From Paraburkholderia susongensis (lineage in GTDB: Bacteria > Pseudomonadota > Gammaproteobacteria > Burkholderiales > Burkholderiaceae), in NCBI RefSeq assembly GCF_900177725.1, contig NZ_FXAT01000008.1, positions 186,001-250,000 on the forward strand: a stretch of DNA of 64,000 bases. Direction: 5' to 3'. The notes beneath the pieces were generated by a model, which searched no databases, had not been told where the DNA came from, and saw only the letters and a program-made list of their open reading frames with translations. How positions within the stretch are numbered: the stretch's first letter is position 1; each line of letters starts with the position of its first letter. The position numbers and the translations under genes are program-made. This document shows positions 1 through 9,742 of the stretch, in pieces.

Positions 1-437
1 AGGTTGCTGCCGGCGTGGGCGGTCAGCGCGCCGACACCCTGCCACAACGGTATGACGATCAACGCGGCCAGAACGAATGTCGTCACACGCACCCAACGGT
101 TGATCAGGAAGTACGCAACGATCAGTGTAATGATCGTATACAGCGCCGATAGCGGCACGGTGCGTGCGATCAGTTCCAGCACGCCATGTGGCGTAAGCGC
201 GGCGTGCGACGGTAACGGTGAACCCGCCGCGCTCAACGCAGGCACGCTGACCTCGTAATAGAGCAGCGCGATAGCAATGACGGTCGCCACGACGTTACGC
301 AGGATACGCAAGCGGCGATCGCCGAACGGCACGAGCAGCGCGACGGCGAAAAGGAGGTTCAGCCACCATGCCGGCTGCAGTGTCCTGGTGCCGCCCAGAT
401 AGAGCTTGACGATGAAGTAGAGATTCCACAGTCCCAT
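1..437 (-). CDS. bcsG: BcsG, cellulose phosphoethanolamine transferase (N-terminal part, cut by window edge)
   Basis: The frame opens at ATG 437 and stays open to the window edge, giving about 145 residues. It starts MGLWNLYFIVKLYL and has several hydrophobic segments, followed by LINRWVRVTTFVLAAL. This matches the membrane-embedded N-terminus of BcsG (E. coli has WNFYFLVKF and LSQWIRITVFV). BcsG attaches phosphoethanolamine to cellulose as it is made; its catalytic periplasmic domain lies outside the window. It is the last visible gene of the bcs operon, 47 bp after the bcsA stop. The gap holds a short direct repeat (gtcccgtaaa twice). The assignment rests on the membrane domain and on position. 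Confidence 0.82.
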   Translation of the reverse strand, partial: MGLWNLYFIVKLYLGGTRTLQPAWWLNLLFAVALLVPFGDRRLRILRNVVATVIAIALLYYEVSVPALSAAGSPLPSHAALTPHGVLELIARTVPLSALYTIITLIVAYFLINRWVRVTTFVLAALIVIPLWQGVGALTAHAGSN

Positions 438-484
438 GGTGCGAAGTGTCCCGTAAAGTCCCGTAAAGTGTCCTGACCTATTGC

Positions 485-3061
485 TTACTGCTGCCGCGGC
501 TTTCGTCGCATGACGAGACGTTCGAGCGCTTCCACGCACGCGTCGATGAGGCGCAGATGGCCCTGGATGCCCAGGCCGATGACTTCCCTGAGCCCGTAAA
601 GCGGCACGTCCTGCGGTGGCTCCTTTTCGAACCCGATCCATGCGTCAGCGCGCCCGAACGTGCACTGGATGAGCTGGCGTTCCGCTTCCGGTGTCAATTC
701 CAGGCGGATTCCGGTCGAGCGTGCGGCCGCGCGCACGATCACGCCCGGGAAGTGATGCTCGGCGTGGCCGCGCGCGAGGCAGACGCCTACGCGCTCACCC
801 TGCGACACTTTTGCATCTGGCGGAAGCTCGAGGCCAAGGCCACCAATCGAGTAATTGATCGTCATGCAGGCGAGCGTGCGGCCGTCGGGCAGAAGGAGCG
901 TGGCGGGGACGTGCAGCGGAATATGGTGCGAGACGCGCACCTGGCGTGCCTCCTGCGCCACGCCAACCGCCGCGCCGAGCACGATCATGTTGATCGCGGC
1001 CCATACCATGTTCATCAGCGAGGTTTGCGGCTCTGTGCTGTGCAGGAAAACAATGCGTATCATGCCGGCGAGCATCGCGGCTGCGTTGATTCCGAGGAGC
1101 ACCAGGTACGGCTTCGAAATCGCCCAGTCGAGGTAGCCCTCGTAAATCTGGCCGCCCTTGGCCGTCACGTTGAACTTGCCGAGCTTCGGGTTGATGAGTG
1201 CCATCGTGGTCGGCAGGATGATGTACCACGCCAGCACCGACTCATACACCTCGGCCCAGAACGAATGGCGAAACTGTCCCTGGATGCGCGAGTTCGCGAG
1301 GTTCGCCGTAATCAGATACGGCAGCACGTACGCGAGGATGACGGTGGCCTGCGTGTTGATCATATGCAGTCCAAAGAAAAGATAGGCGCCGGGCATCAGC
1401 AGGAATACGAGCCGCGGAATGCCATAGAAGAAGTGCAGCATCGCGTTGGCATAGCAGATGCGCTGGAAGAACGAGAGCCCCTTGCCGAGCCACGGGTTGT
1501 CGACGCGAAAGATCTGCGCCATGCCGCGCGCCCAGCGAATGCGTTGACCGATATGCCCCGAGAGGCTCTCGGTCGCGAGTCCCGCCGCCTGCACGGTGCG
1601 CAGGTAGGCGGAGTTATAGCCGAGCCGGTGCAGCCGTAGCGCCGTGTGGCAGTCCTCCGTCACGGTTTCCACCGCGATGCCGCCGACTTCTTCGAGCGGC
1701 GCGCGCTTGATGACCGCGCAGGAGCCGCAGAAGAAGGTCGCGTTCCAGAAGTCGTTGCCGTCCTGGATCAGCCCGTAGAAGAGGCTGCCCTCATTGGGCA
1801 CGCGGTGAAACGTATCGAAGTTGCGCTCGAACGGATCGGGCGAGAAGAAATGGTGCGGGGTCTGCACGAGCGCGCACTTCGGGTCGGCGAGGAACTGGCC
1901 CATGGTCGTCTGCAGGAATGAGCGCACCGGAATGTGGTCGCAGTCGAAGATCGCGATGTATGGCGCGTGCGTGCACGTGAGCGCATGGTTGATGTTGCCC
2001 GCTTTTGCGTGCGTGTGTTCGCTGCGCACGATATAGCCCACGCCGGCTTCCTCCGCGAAGCGGCGGAATTCCTCGCGGGTCCCGTCGTCGAGGAGATGGA
2101 CATGCAGCTTGTCGCGAGGCCAGTCCATACCCGCGGCGGCGTATACGGTCGGTTGCACGACCGAGAGCGGTTCGTTGTAGGTCGGGATGTAGACGTCGAC
2201 GTCCGGCCATAGCGAACGGTCTTCCGGCAGCGGGCACGCCTTGCGGTTGAGCGGCCACGCGGTCTGAATGTAGCCGAGCAGCAGCACGACCCAGGTGTAG
2301 AACTCGGCGGCGTACAGCACATAGCCGATCACGGCGTCCAGCGGATCCGGCAGGTGCAGCGTCTGGGTGGTGCGCCACCAGATATAGCGCCCGGCCATCA
2401 GCAGGGACAGCCCGGCCATCATCAGCGTCGCGAGCCGGCCCGGCACGCGGCGCACCAGCAGCACGGTGACCACGACGAGCGCAAAGAGCCGCGTCTGCTC
2501 GCCGAGTGTCATCGGTGTCGTGCAGATCACGATGCCGATGATCAGCGCCGCGACGAGCACCAGATAGCGCAGGTACGGCACGCGGTCGACGGCCGCCGCG
2601 CCGTCCTCGATACGGGCGGTGAGCGCTTCCCAGTCGACCGCCTCGAGCCGGCGCGCAGCAGGCCGCCACAGCAGTCCGAGGAGCCAGACGAACGGCGCCG
2701 CGAGGAAGGCGAGCCAGCGGAGCATGACGGCGCGCCGTCGCCGCCTGCGCTCGCGAAGCCTGTGAAGCTTGCGCAGGTCGGCGGCGAAGCGGGGACGACG
2801 GAAACGCGTGCGGAAAACGAACCGCCACAGCCAGACGTTCCAGCGATGGTCGAGGCCGATACCCAGTTGCGCGGCCAGATAGCGGGTGAGCCGGTCGGAC
2901 CAGAGCATCGGCAGATCGGGTTTGCCAGGCCGCGGCGGCCGGAACACGAGCCGCACAAGCCACGCATGCAACGTTGCGTCCGAGCCGAGGCCAAACGATG
3001 CACGAACCGCCTGCAGGCAGGCATCCCATTTTGCGCGCAGCCATGACCGTGAGGAGTTCAT
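485..3061 (-). CDS. bcsA: BcsA, cellulose synthase catalytic subunit
   Basis: This is the inner-membrane GT2 enzyme that polymerises UDP-glucose into cellulose and extrudes it. The protein is 858 residues (E. coli about 870). Visible motifs in order are DDG in LLDDGTREEF, DCDH, TED in VTEDCHTALRLH, and QRIRW in GQRIRWARGM, with flanking membrane helices and a C-terminal PilZ domain. The frame is open further upstream, but ATG 3061 is chosen because it overlaps the bcsQ stop as ATGA and yields MNSSRSWLRAK; the extension is Arg-rich antisense-like sequence. PilZ motif two is present as NYSIGG, but the RxxxR motif reads RVSHH, so the second Arg is His. In E. coli the same stretch is RRSHR. c-di-GMP affinity may therefore differ. 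Confidence 0.95.
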   Translation of the reverse strand: MNSSRSWLRAKWDACLQAVRASFGLGSDATLHAWLVRLVFRPPRPGKPDLPMLWSDRLTRYLAAQLGIGLDHRWNVWLWRFVFRTRFRRPRFAADLRKLHRLRERRRRRRAVMLRWLAFLAAPFVWLLGLLWRPAARRLEAVDWEALTARIEDGAAAVDRVPYLRYLVLVAALIIGIVICTTPMTLGEQTRLFALVVVTVLLVRRVPGRLATLMMAGLSLLMAGRYIWWRTTQTLHLPDPLDAVIGYVLYAAEFYTWVVLLLGYIQTAWPLNRKACPLPEDRSLWPDVDVYIPTYNEPLSVVQPTVYAAAGMDWPRDKLHVHLLDDGTREEFRRFAEEAGVGYIVRSEHTHAKAGNINHALTCTHAPYIAIFDCDHIPVRSFLQTTMGQFLADPKCALVQTPHHFFSPDPFERNFDTFHRVPNEGSLFYGLIQDGNDFWNATFFCGSCAVIKRAPLEEVGGIAVETVTEDCHTALRLHRLGYNSAYLRTVQAAGLATESLSGHIGQRIRWARGMAQIFRVDNPWLGKGLSFFQRICYANAMLHFFYGIPRLVFLLMPGAYLFFGLHMINTQATVILAYVLPYLITANLANSRIQGQFRHSFWAEVYESVLAWYIILPTTMALINPKLGKFNVTAKGGQIYEGYLDWAISKPYLVLLGINAAAMLAGMIRIVFLHSTEPQTSLMNMVWAAINMIVLGAAVGVAQEARQVRVSHHIPLHVPATLLLPDGRTLACMTINYSIGGLGLELPPDAKVSQGERVGVCLARGHAEHHFPGVIVRAAARSTGIRLELTPEAERQLIQCTFGRADAWIGFEKEPPQDVPLYGLREVIGLGIQGHLRLIDACVEALERLVMRRKPRQQ

Positions 3062-3816
3062 CGCAACGGCTCCCCGGCACGGCTGGCCCATCGCGAGAGC
3101 CACGCAGCCAGCCCCTGCAGGTCGTGCGCGGCGGCCGAGCCGGACGCGCTCGCGCAGAAGTTCTCGCCGCGCCCAAGCGCTTCGGGCAGACCAGCGTCGG
3201 CGTGGATCTGATAGGGCAACAACGCGTCCCCGAGGCTCGTACGCAGTAGCGCAACCACGTCGACGTGCAGTTCCCGCGCGGGTATCACCGCGTTGATGAC
3301 GTAGACGCAGGGCGTTCCGGCCAATGCCTCGCGAAAGCGCATCAACACAGCACATGCGGTGGGCGAAGGCGGTAGCACCGCGAGCACCAGATCCGCGGAC
3401 GCGATCGCCTGGCTCGTTTCGACGGAAGGCCAGGTCGGCGTGTCGATCAGCGCGAGCGCGTCGGGCGGCATGTCCACCCGGGCGAGGAGTTCGCGCAGCC
3501 AGCCGGGGCTCGCGAGCAACTGCGCACGAGCCCCGGCTGGCGCGCCGCGCGCCGTGTCGCCGCCGCCCCAAGGCAGCAGCAGCACGTTGTCGTCGGTGTT
3601 GAGCGCCGTATTCGCCGGATTGGCGCTCTCCAGATAGGACGTCAGACCGGCGCGGGCCGGCTCCTTCAGCCCGAAGTGCAGGGCGAGCACGTTACGCGGA
3701 TCGCATTCGACAGCAAGCATGCGGTGCCCGCGCGCACTCAGCAGGCTGGCAAGCTCCGCCGTGAGCGTGGTGCGGCCGGCGCCGCCGACGGGCGAGACGA
3801 TGGCGATCGTTTTCAT
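3058..3816 (-). CDS. bcsQ: BcsQ/YhjQ-type MinD-like ATPase of cellulose synthesis
   Basis: This 252-residue protein belongs to the ParA/MinD ATPase family and helps place and assemble the cellulose secretion complex. It begins MKTIAIVSPVGGAGRTTL, a deviant Walker A, and has a Walker-B-like ALIDTPTW. The start at 3816 overlaps the upstream small gene as ATGA, and its own stop overlaps bcsA as ATGA, so translation is probably coupled. The longer open frame upstream of 3816 is Arg/Ala-rich and is not accepted. Confidence 0.88.
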   Translation of the reverse strand: MKTIAIVSPVGGAGRTTLTAELASLLSARGHRMLAVECDPRNVLALHFGLKEPARAGLTSYLESANPANTALNTDDNVLLLPWGGGDTARGAPAGARAQLLASPGWLRELLARVDMPPDALALIDTPTWPSVETSQAIASADLVLAVLPPSPTACAVLMRFREALAGTPCVYVINAVIPARELHVDVVALLRTSLGDALLPYQIHADAGLPEALGRGENFCASASGSAAAHDLQGLAAWLSRWASRAGEPLR

Positions 3817-4013
3817 CGGCTGTCCGCGCTGGTGGCGCGGCGTGCGCCGCGAATGACGATGGCGCCGAGCTGCGGCGGCAGATGTACGGTGCGCTCGCGC
3901 GCGGGCAGCGTGAAGCTCGGCAGGAACCGCTGCAGCCGGAAACGCCACACGAGCCACGATAGCGGCGCCGCGAGAATCACGCCCCAGACGAAGTAGCCGA
4001 AGAAGATCTCCAT
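3813..4013 (-). CDS. BcsF-like small inner-membrane protein
   Basis: The 66-residue product starts MEIFFGYFVWGVILAAPLSW, a single membrane helix followed by a basic stretch (WRFRLQRF) and a soluble tail. E. coli BcsF is 63 residues with the same layout and is encoded beside bcsE and bcsG. Here the gene sits between bcsE and bcsQ, 6 bp after the bcsE stop and overlapping bcsQ by ATGA. Identity is inferred from size, topology and position; sequence similarity to BcsF is weak by eye. Confidence 0.6.
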   Translation of the reverse strand: MEIFFGYFVWGVILAAPLSWLVWRFRLQRFLPSFTLPARERTVHLPPQLGAIVIRGARRATSADSR

Positions 4014-4019
4014 GGCCGG

Positions 4020-5780
4020 TTACCCCCGTGTCTTGAACGGCAGGTTCGCGGGCGTCGGCGCCGCTCGCGGCATGGCTGCATTAACAGGTGCGGCCTCGGG
4101 TTCGTGCGCCGTTGCAGCGGAGGCTGCGCCGCCGCCATCCCCGCTGACAGGAGCCAGGCCGCCGGACGCCGGCGCCCCTGCCGCCGTCGCCGCTGGAGCA
4201 ACCGGCCGGCGCTGTTGAGCAAGCCACTGCGTATAGTCGAGTGGCGGCTCGTGCGTTATTTCGCGTTCGAGCGTTTCGAGCATCGACATGATTGAATCAT
4301 AGTCGCCGCAGCGCACTTCGCCGCGGAAGAGGTCGCCGGGCGGCAACTGGAATACGCGCTGGAATACGGTCGTGACATCGGCGAGGCGGCACGAGAAAAA
4401 GAACGTGTAGACGCTGTCGCCGCAGGCCGTGCACAGGTCGCCCGCGCGGCCCATGTGGCATGCCTGCAGCGCATCGACGTGAGCCACCTCAGGCAGAAGC
4501 GGCAGGCGCAGCAGCACATTCGGCAGGCGGATCGCGCGAGCCCGTCCGACCGTATCGCGCACGAGCTCGACGAAGCGTGACGCACTCACGTAGCCGACCT
4601 CCGGACTGTGCAGCACAGCCGCGAGCACCGACAGGTAGTCGGCTGGCAACGGACGCGAGAACACCTGGCCCTGGAGTTCGTCGAGCATCGTTTCGACCCG
4701 GGCAAGCGAGGTTTGCTGCGGCACCACGAGATTCGTGCCGAGACTGCGCATGACCGCCTGATAGCGCAGCGCGATGCGGTCCTCGCGCACGGCGATCTTC
4801 AGCGCGGGTCCGGCGCTTCGGCGCAGTGTGTAGACCTGTTCGGCGAGCTTTTCGAGCTGCGCGCTGTCGCCGTAGGCGAGCAGGACGGTTGCCGCGACCG
4901 CGTGCGCGGCGGCCGCGACGACGGCGTCATTGTCGTCCACCACTTCCCAGTGCGAGGGCAGCCCGCTTTCGCGGGCCACCGCATCACGCGAAACGATGAC
5001 GCGCGCTTCGTCCGGCGCGAGCCGTCCTCCTTCGCCGATGCTCTTTGCGAACGTGCCGCCCGCGACCATGAGCCGGTCACTGTCGTCCAGAAAGCGCAGC
5101 GGTAACGATTCGTCCACGAGCATGGCGCCATGCTGCCCCCAGAACATGGCTTCCCAGACGTACTGACCGCCCGTCTGACGCAAATGCGCCGCGCCCGCGA
5201 AGCGGACATGAAAACCCGCGAGCGCCGAAGCCTGCGCGATGCTGCTGTCGCCCCCGTCATCGGGCAGGCTGACGACGAGCAGCACGCCATGATCGTGATG
5301 CGCGCACCAGGCCGCGAGCTGTGCGCCCTGGCGCGCGAGCGCGCTCGCATCATGCCAGTTGAAGAAAGCGTCGGCGCCGTCGATCAGGAATTCGCTTTCC
5401 GGCTGCGCACACTGGTCAGCCAGCGCTTTTAGGGCCTCGAGCAGCACTTCGCCACCATCGCGGTCCGGCAACGGACGCAGCGTGCAGAGGTTCGCATGCC
5501 CGTGAAGCGCCCCAACGCCGTCGATGTCGAGGCCGTGGCTGCGCAGCGCATCGACGATCTGCAGGTCGTTGCGCGTCGAAAGTACATTGGCCGGCCCGTT
5601 GTGCAGCGCCGCGGCGGCCGTGTTCCAGAAGAGCGCGGCGCGCGCCGGCGACTCGTTCGCATAGACAATGCATACCTGGCCCGCGGCGAGCGTGGCGAGC
5701 GCGGGCGGCAAGCCGTCGATCGCGAGCTGCGGTCGTCCGGATGGCGTGGAGGGCGTGGATGGGGGAGAGGGCGCGTTCAT
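4020..5780 (-). CDS. bcsE: BcsE, c-di-GMP-binding cellulose biosynthesis protein
   Basis: The 586-residue cytosolic protein has the C-terminal GIL domain features of BcsE, including an RxGD motif (EVRCGDYDSIM) that in E. coli BcsE binds c-di-GMP. N-terminal sequence such as VCIVYANESPARAALFWNTA fits the REC/NTPase-like part. ATG 5780 (MNAPSPPST) is chosen over the longer open frame, which runs into bcsC antisense. The Pro/Ala-rich C-terminal ~70 residues look disordered. BcsE with BcsG and BcsF defines the E. coli-like cellulose operon that makes phosphoethanolamine-modified cellulose. Confidence 0.88.
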   Translation of the reverse strand: MNAPSPPSTPSTPSGRPQLAIDGLPPALATLAAGQVCIVYANESPARAALFWNTAAAALHNGPANVLSTRNDLQIVDALRSHGLDIDGVGALHGHANLCTLRPLPDRDGGEVLLEALKALADQCAQPESEFLIDGADAFFNWHDASALARQGAQLAAWCAHHDHGVLLVVSLPDDGGDSSIAQASALAGFHVRFAGAAHLRQTGGQYVWEAMFWGQHGAMLVDESLPLRFLDDSDRLMVAGGTFAKSIGEGGRLAPDEARVIVSRDAVARESGLPSHWEVVDDNDAVVAAAAHAVAATVLLAYGDSAQLEKLAEQVYTLRRSAGPALKIAVREDRIALRYQAVMRSLGTNLVVPQQTSLARVETMLDELQGQVFSRPLPADYLSVLAAVLHSPEVGYVSASRFVELVRDTVGRARAIRLPNVLLRLPLLPEVAHVDALQACHMGRAGDLCTACGDSVYTFFFSCRLADVTTVFQRVFQLPPGDLFRGEVRCGDYDSIMSMLETLEREITHEPPLDYTQWLAQQRRPVAPAATAAGAPASGGLAPVSGDGGGAASAATAHEPEAAPVNAAMPRAAPTPANLPFKTRG

Positions 5781-5842
5781 GGCTACACCTGATTCGCAAG
5801 GCGTCGTGGGCGGGAACGATGAAGCATGGTTTCGGGCTCCAC

Positions 5843-8800
5843 TCAATAAGCAGAATACGGCGTCACCGGCGTCGGCGGGAACGGGACCGGGCCGTGCTGC
5901 GGCGTAAACAGGTAGCGCACCCATACCATGCCGACGTTCGGTGCATAGTCGTGCGAACGATCGATTTCGAGCCGGGCGCCGGCGATCCAGTGCGGCGTGA
6001 TCCGGTACTCGGCCGCGGCCGCTACCGTGTAGCTGAATCCGTTGCTGTTGCCGGCACCGAAAAATGGCGTACCGAGGTTCGCCGCACTGAGACGCGCGGC
6101 GGCCTGATCCTGCAGCAGGCTGCTGGTCGGGAACCACGGCGCGGTGTCCTCGCGCGTAAACGACCAGCCCACCGAGCCGCGCACCTCCCACGACAAACGC
6201 TCGTAGCGCCCGGTCCAGTCGATTGGCAGACCGATCGACGTGAAACGCTGCGGGCTGAAGTAGCCACCGTTGCCGAATGTGTAGAAGTGCTGATTGCGCG
6301 AGTAATGCCAGAAGAGGCCGACGAGCCCGCTCGTCACGCGCTGGTTCGGCGTCTGGAAAAGCGGCCAGTTGAAGCCCGCGAGCAGGCGCAATTCGTTGTC
6401 GCTCGGCACGTTTTCGCCGGTGAGCACGCCGTAGCCGATGCTGCCGTACACGCTGCCGCTCGAAATGTTCTGCGAGCCGCGCAACGTGATGCTGTTGCGC
6501 ACGACACCACCCCACTTCTCGCCGGTCACGGGATCGACGCCACCTGCGTACGACACGAGGCTGTCCGTGACGGAGCGGCGCGACAGGTCGATGCCTACCG
6601 AGGCGTTCTGGAACTGGTGCTCGTATTGCAGGCCGCCGAGTATGCTCTCGACCGGAAAACCGAGCGGTGTGCTGCCGATGTCCGCGCGCCAACTGTCCTT
6701 CGCGCCTTTGAACTCGTAACCGGCCGCGAGCGAGACGCCGGTGGCGCTCTCGCGGATCGATCCGAGCCCCGCGTTGCCGAGCGCCGCGATCTTGCCGTAT
6801 TGTGAAGCGGCGTTGAAGTCGCTGCCCGGCAGCGAGCCCGCGTCGAGGTAGACCGTATCGGCGTGAAAAAAGTAGTGGCCGGTGTAGCCGTCCGGAATGC
6901 GGACGTAGAACGGGACTTGCGTGGCATTCAGGCGCGAGGTGCCGGCATCGCCGGTCAGGTTCGACTGGATCACCTCGGTCGAGATTTCCGGCTGGCGGCG
7001 GTCCTGCAACTGCTGGAAAGCGCGGCCGGCCGGCGTCAGCCCATCCGTGCCCGGTTGCAGCGGCCCCCCGGCACTTTCCTGGGTGCCGGCTTCGCGGTAC
7101 AGCGCGGCCGCCTCGTTGTAGCGGCCCTCTGCCTCGTCGATGCGGCCCGCCTGCAGCGTCACGTCCGGGCGTTGCGCATAGCCGGCGCGCAGCGGATCGA
7201 CGACGGCCGCCGCTTCGTTATCCTGACCTTCCGCCACGAGGCGCTGCGCGATCTCGAGGCGCGTGTTCACGTCGTCCGCGGGCGTGTCGGCCAGCACCTC
7301 GCGCACAATCGCGGTGGCCTGCGCGCGCTGCCCCATGTGTTCATCCATCCGCGCGAGGGTGAGACGCGCGTCGGCGTTGTCGGGCTGCGTTGCCAGCACC
7401 TGCTGCGCGGCGCGCGCGCCGGCGCGGAAGTCGCCAGCGGCTTCGTCCACGTCTGCCTGCGCGAGCAGCCAGCGCGGGTCGGCCTGCTGCGTGGCGGGCA
7501 CGGCCGCGAGCGTGCGGCGCGCGCCGTGCACGTCGCCGTTCTCCAGCTGGCGATTGACGACGCGCAACGAAAGCCGCAGCGACTGGTCGTCGAACTGCGC
7601 GCGCTGCGCGTCGGTCACGCCCGGCAGCGCCCGCGATGCGGCGATCCAGGCGGCCAGCGCGTCGTCGCGGCGGGCCGAGGCGAGCAGGTCGCCGTAGCGC
7701 AGCCGCACGGGGATGGCCGGGTTTTGCGGATGCGCGTCGAGCCAGTCCTTGACGAGCGCAAGGCCGTGATCGGCGTCCCCCAGCGTGATCCATTCGTCGC
7801 CGATCGTCGCGAGCATCTGCGGGTCGTTTTTCGCGACCGCCTCGGCCTGCGCAAGCAACGCGCGGGCTTCGTCTTCGTGGCCCTCGGCCGCCCGTTGCCG
7901 CGCGTCGCGCACGAACCGCTGCGCGACGATGTTATCGGCCAGCTCGCGCATGGGCTGCGTGCGCGCTTGCGGCGGAATCTGCTCCATCTGCGCGTTCGCG
8001 CCGTCGACGTCGCCAAGCACATAGTCGAAGTAGAGCGCGCTCGCATAGCGCATCTGCGTCGATGGCGCGACCTTCAATCCTTCCTCGATGACCGCGCGGC
8101 CGCGCGCGGGCAGTTTCTGGTTCGCGTAGAGCTGGGCGAGCGAATAGCGCAGCCACGGGTCGTCGGGAGCGAGGCGTACGGCTTCCTCCAGCTTCGCCGT
8201 GGCGGCGCTCTCGTCGTTCTCCGAGATCGATTGTTGGGCCTGCAACGACAGCAGTTCCGCGCGCATCCTCGCCACCTGCGCCTGCGAGCCGGTCAGGCGC
8301 GGAGAAACGCTTGCGATCAACGGCTCGATCTCGTCATCGCGATGGGTCGCGCGCAGGATCGTGACAAGCTCCCGCAGCGCGTCGACATCAGGCTTCGGGC
8401 CGGTCGCAAGCGGTCTTGCCACGGCCTCGGCTTGCGGCCACTTCTGCTGCGCGATCAACGCGTCGGTCAGCGCGTGCGCCGCGTCGACATTGGACGGATC
8501 GAGCTTCAGCGCCTCGCGCGCCAGCGCTTCGCCCTCTGAGGGCTGGCCCTGGCTGTTCGCCGCGTTCGCCTTCGCGATCGTCCCCCATAGCGTGGCGGTG
8601 GCGATCAGGCTGCGCCATTTGCCGGCGTTTTCAGGATTCAGCGTGAGCGCGCGCTCGAAGAGCGCCCGCGCTTCGTCCTGGCGGCCTTCGTGCAGGCGTG
8701 CGAGGCCCTGTTCGCCGAGCGCTTCACCCTGCTGGCGCCGCGCGCGCTGCGCGGGCGTTTCGGGTGCGGCAGCGCTCGCGTTGCCGCGGGTGGCGAGGCG

Positions 8801-9742
8801 CGCCGCGGTCTCTTCGCTGACGCCGTTCTTCTCGTATTCGGCCACGACGCTCTGTGCCTGCCTGTCGCCAGGCACTTCCTGCAAATAGCGTTTCCACCAG
8901 ATGTAGTAAGCCGGATCGTCGTGCGGCGAGTAGACGAGCGAGCGATGCCACAGACCGAGCGCCATCGCGCGGTTGCTCTCCGGCTGCTGGTAGATACGAT
9001 AGAGAAGGTTCAGCCCTTCGAGGCGCGTGCTCCACTCGTTGGTCAGTACATCGGCGAGGATCAGTTGTTGATTCAGGTCGTTCGGGTTCTGGCGGATGCG
9101 CGATTGCAGTTCGGCGAGTGCGCGGGCGTGTCCCTCTGGCGTGCCGGCGAGAATCCGGTAGTAGAAGTCAGCCAGATCGCCGCGCGGCGCACCGTTCGGG
9201 AAAAGCGCCTCGAGGCGCTGTGTTGCTTGCGCATTCTTGTCCGCCGAAGCCAGCTTCTCGATTTGCGTCACCTCGCCCTTGCCGGTCGTGGCGACGTGAT
9301 ACGCGTCGGCCAGCTCCTGCGTGGATGGATGATTGGGCGCGATCTGGCGCAACTGCTGAAGGACCCGGGCCGCGTCGCGGGGCCGGTTTGACTTCAGGTC
9401 GATCTCGCCCATCATGGCAAGCGCTTCCGGCTGCTGCGGCGAAATCAGTAACGCCTTTTGCACGACCTCGCGCGCCATGTCCGGCCGGTTCATGTCCTCC
9501 CACTTGCGCGCGGAGGCGAGCAGTTGCGCAAGCTGCGGGCTGAGTGCTGCGGGCGCGGCCGCTTCCGTCGAAGTTTCCGCCGAACCTGCCGGCGCGGCGG
9601 CTTGCTGCTGTGCCTGCGCGTGCGCCATGCCGCTCATGACGGCGAGGAGGGTAGTGGCAACCATCGTGAGCGTTGCGACCGTGGAGAATGGCTGCTGCAT
9701 CGTCGCTGGCGCGGCGCATGCAGCTAACATGGCGCGGGACAT
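5843..9742 (-). CDS. bcsC: BcsC, TPR-porin exporter of cellulose
   Basis: About 1,299 residues: a signal peptide (hydrophobic run ending AHAQAQQQ), a long TPR superhelix in the periplasm (repeats such as KALLISPQQPEALAMMGEI), and a C-terminal outer-membrane barrel ending FPPTPVTPYSAY. E. coli BcsC is about 1,157. The frame can open at GTG 9754, but ATG 9742, 9730 or 9700 are all plausible; 9742 is given and MQQPFSTVATL (9700) gives the tidiest signal peptide. The start overlaps the end of the bcsZ remnant, which implies the original bcsZ-bcsC overlap was kept after the deletion. Confidence 0.92.
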   Translation of the reverse strand: MSRAMLAACAAPATMQQPFSTVATLTMVATTLLAVMSGMAHAQAQQQAAAPAGSAETSTEAAAPAALSPQLAQLLASARKWEDMNRPDMAREVVQKALLISPQQPEALAMMGEIDLKSNRPRDAARVLQQLRQIAPNHPSTQELADAYHVATTGKGEVTQIEKLASADKNAQATQRLEALFPNGAPRGDLADFYYRILAGTPEGHARALAELQSRIRQNPNDLNQQLILADVLTNEWSTRLEGLNLLYRIYQQPESNRAMALGLWHRSLVYSPHDDPAYYIWWKRYLQEVPGDRQAQSVVAEYEKNGVSEETAARLATRGNASAAAPETPAQRARRQQGEALGEQGLARLHEGRQDEARALFERALTLNPENAGKWRSLIATATLWGTIAKANAANSQGQPSEGEALAREALKLDPSNVDAAHALTDALIAQQKWPQAEAVARPLATGPKPDVDALRELVTILRATHRDDEIEPLIASVSPRLTGSQAQVARMRAELLSLQAQQSISENDESAATAKLEEAVRLAPDDPWLRYSLAQLYANQKLPARGRAVIEEGLKVAPSTQMRYASALYFDYVLGDVDGANAQMEQIPPQARTQPMRELADNIVAQRFVRDARQRAAEGHEDEARALLAQAEAVAKNDPQMLATIGDEWITLGDADHGLALVKDWLDAHPQNPAIPVRLRYGDLLASARRDDALAAWIAASRALPGVTDAQRAQFDDQSLRLSLRVVNRQLENGDVHGARRTLAAVPATQQADPRWLLAQADVDEAAGDFRAGARAAQQVLATQPDNADARLTLARMDEHMGQRAQATAIVREVLADTPADDVNTRLEIAQRLVAEGQDNEAAAVVDPLRAGYAQRPDVTLQAGRIDEAEGRYNEAAALYREAGTQESAGGPLQPGTDGLTPAGRAFQQLQDRRQPEISTEVIQSNLTGDAGTSRLNATQVPFYVRIPDGYTGHYFFHADTVYLDAGSLPGSDFNAASQYGKIAALGNAGLGSIRESATGVSLAAGYEFKGAKDSWRADIGSTPLGFPVESILGGLQYEHQFQNASVGIDLSRRSVTDSLVSYAGGVDPVTGEKWGGVVRNSITLRGSQNISSGSVYGSIGYGVLTGENVPSDNELRLLAGFNWPLFQTPNQRVTSGLVGLFWHYSRNQHFYTFGNGGYFSPQRFTSIGLPIDWTGRYERLSWEVRGSVGWSFTREDTAPWFPTSSLLQDQAAARLSAANLGTPFFGAGNSNGFSYTVAAAAEYRITPHWIAGARLEIDRSHDYAPNVGMVWVRYLFTPQHGPVPFPPTPVTPYSAY

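Noticed and set aside
3062..3571. N-terminal extension of bcsA to 1,028 residues
   Set aside because: The extension overlaps all of bcsQ in another frame, is Arg-rich, and the ATGA overlap at 3058-3061 gives a normal BcsA length.
6863..8539. Open frame of 558 codons on the plus strand inside bcsC
   Set aside because: Antisense to the TPR region of bcsC and made of Arg/Ala/Leu-rich low-information sequence.
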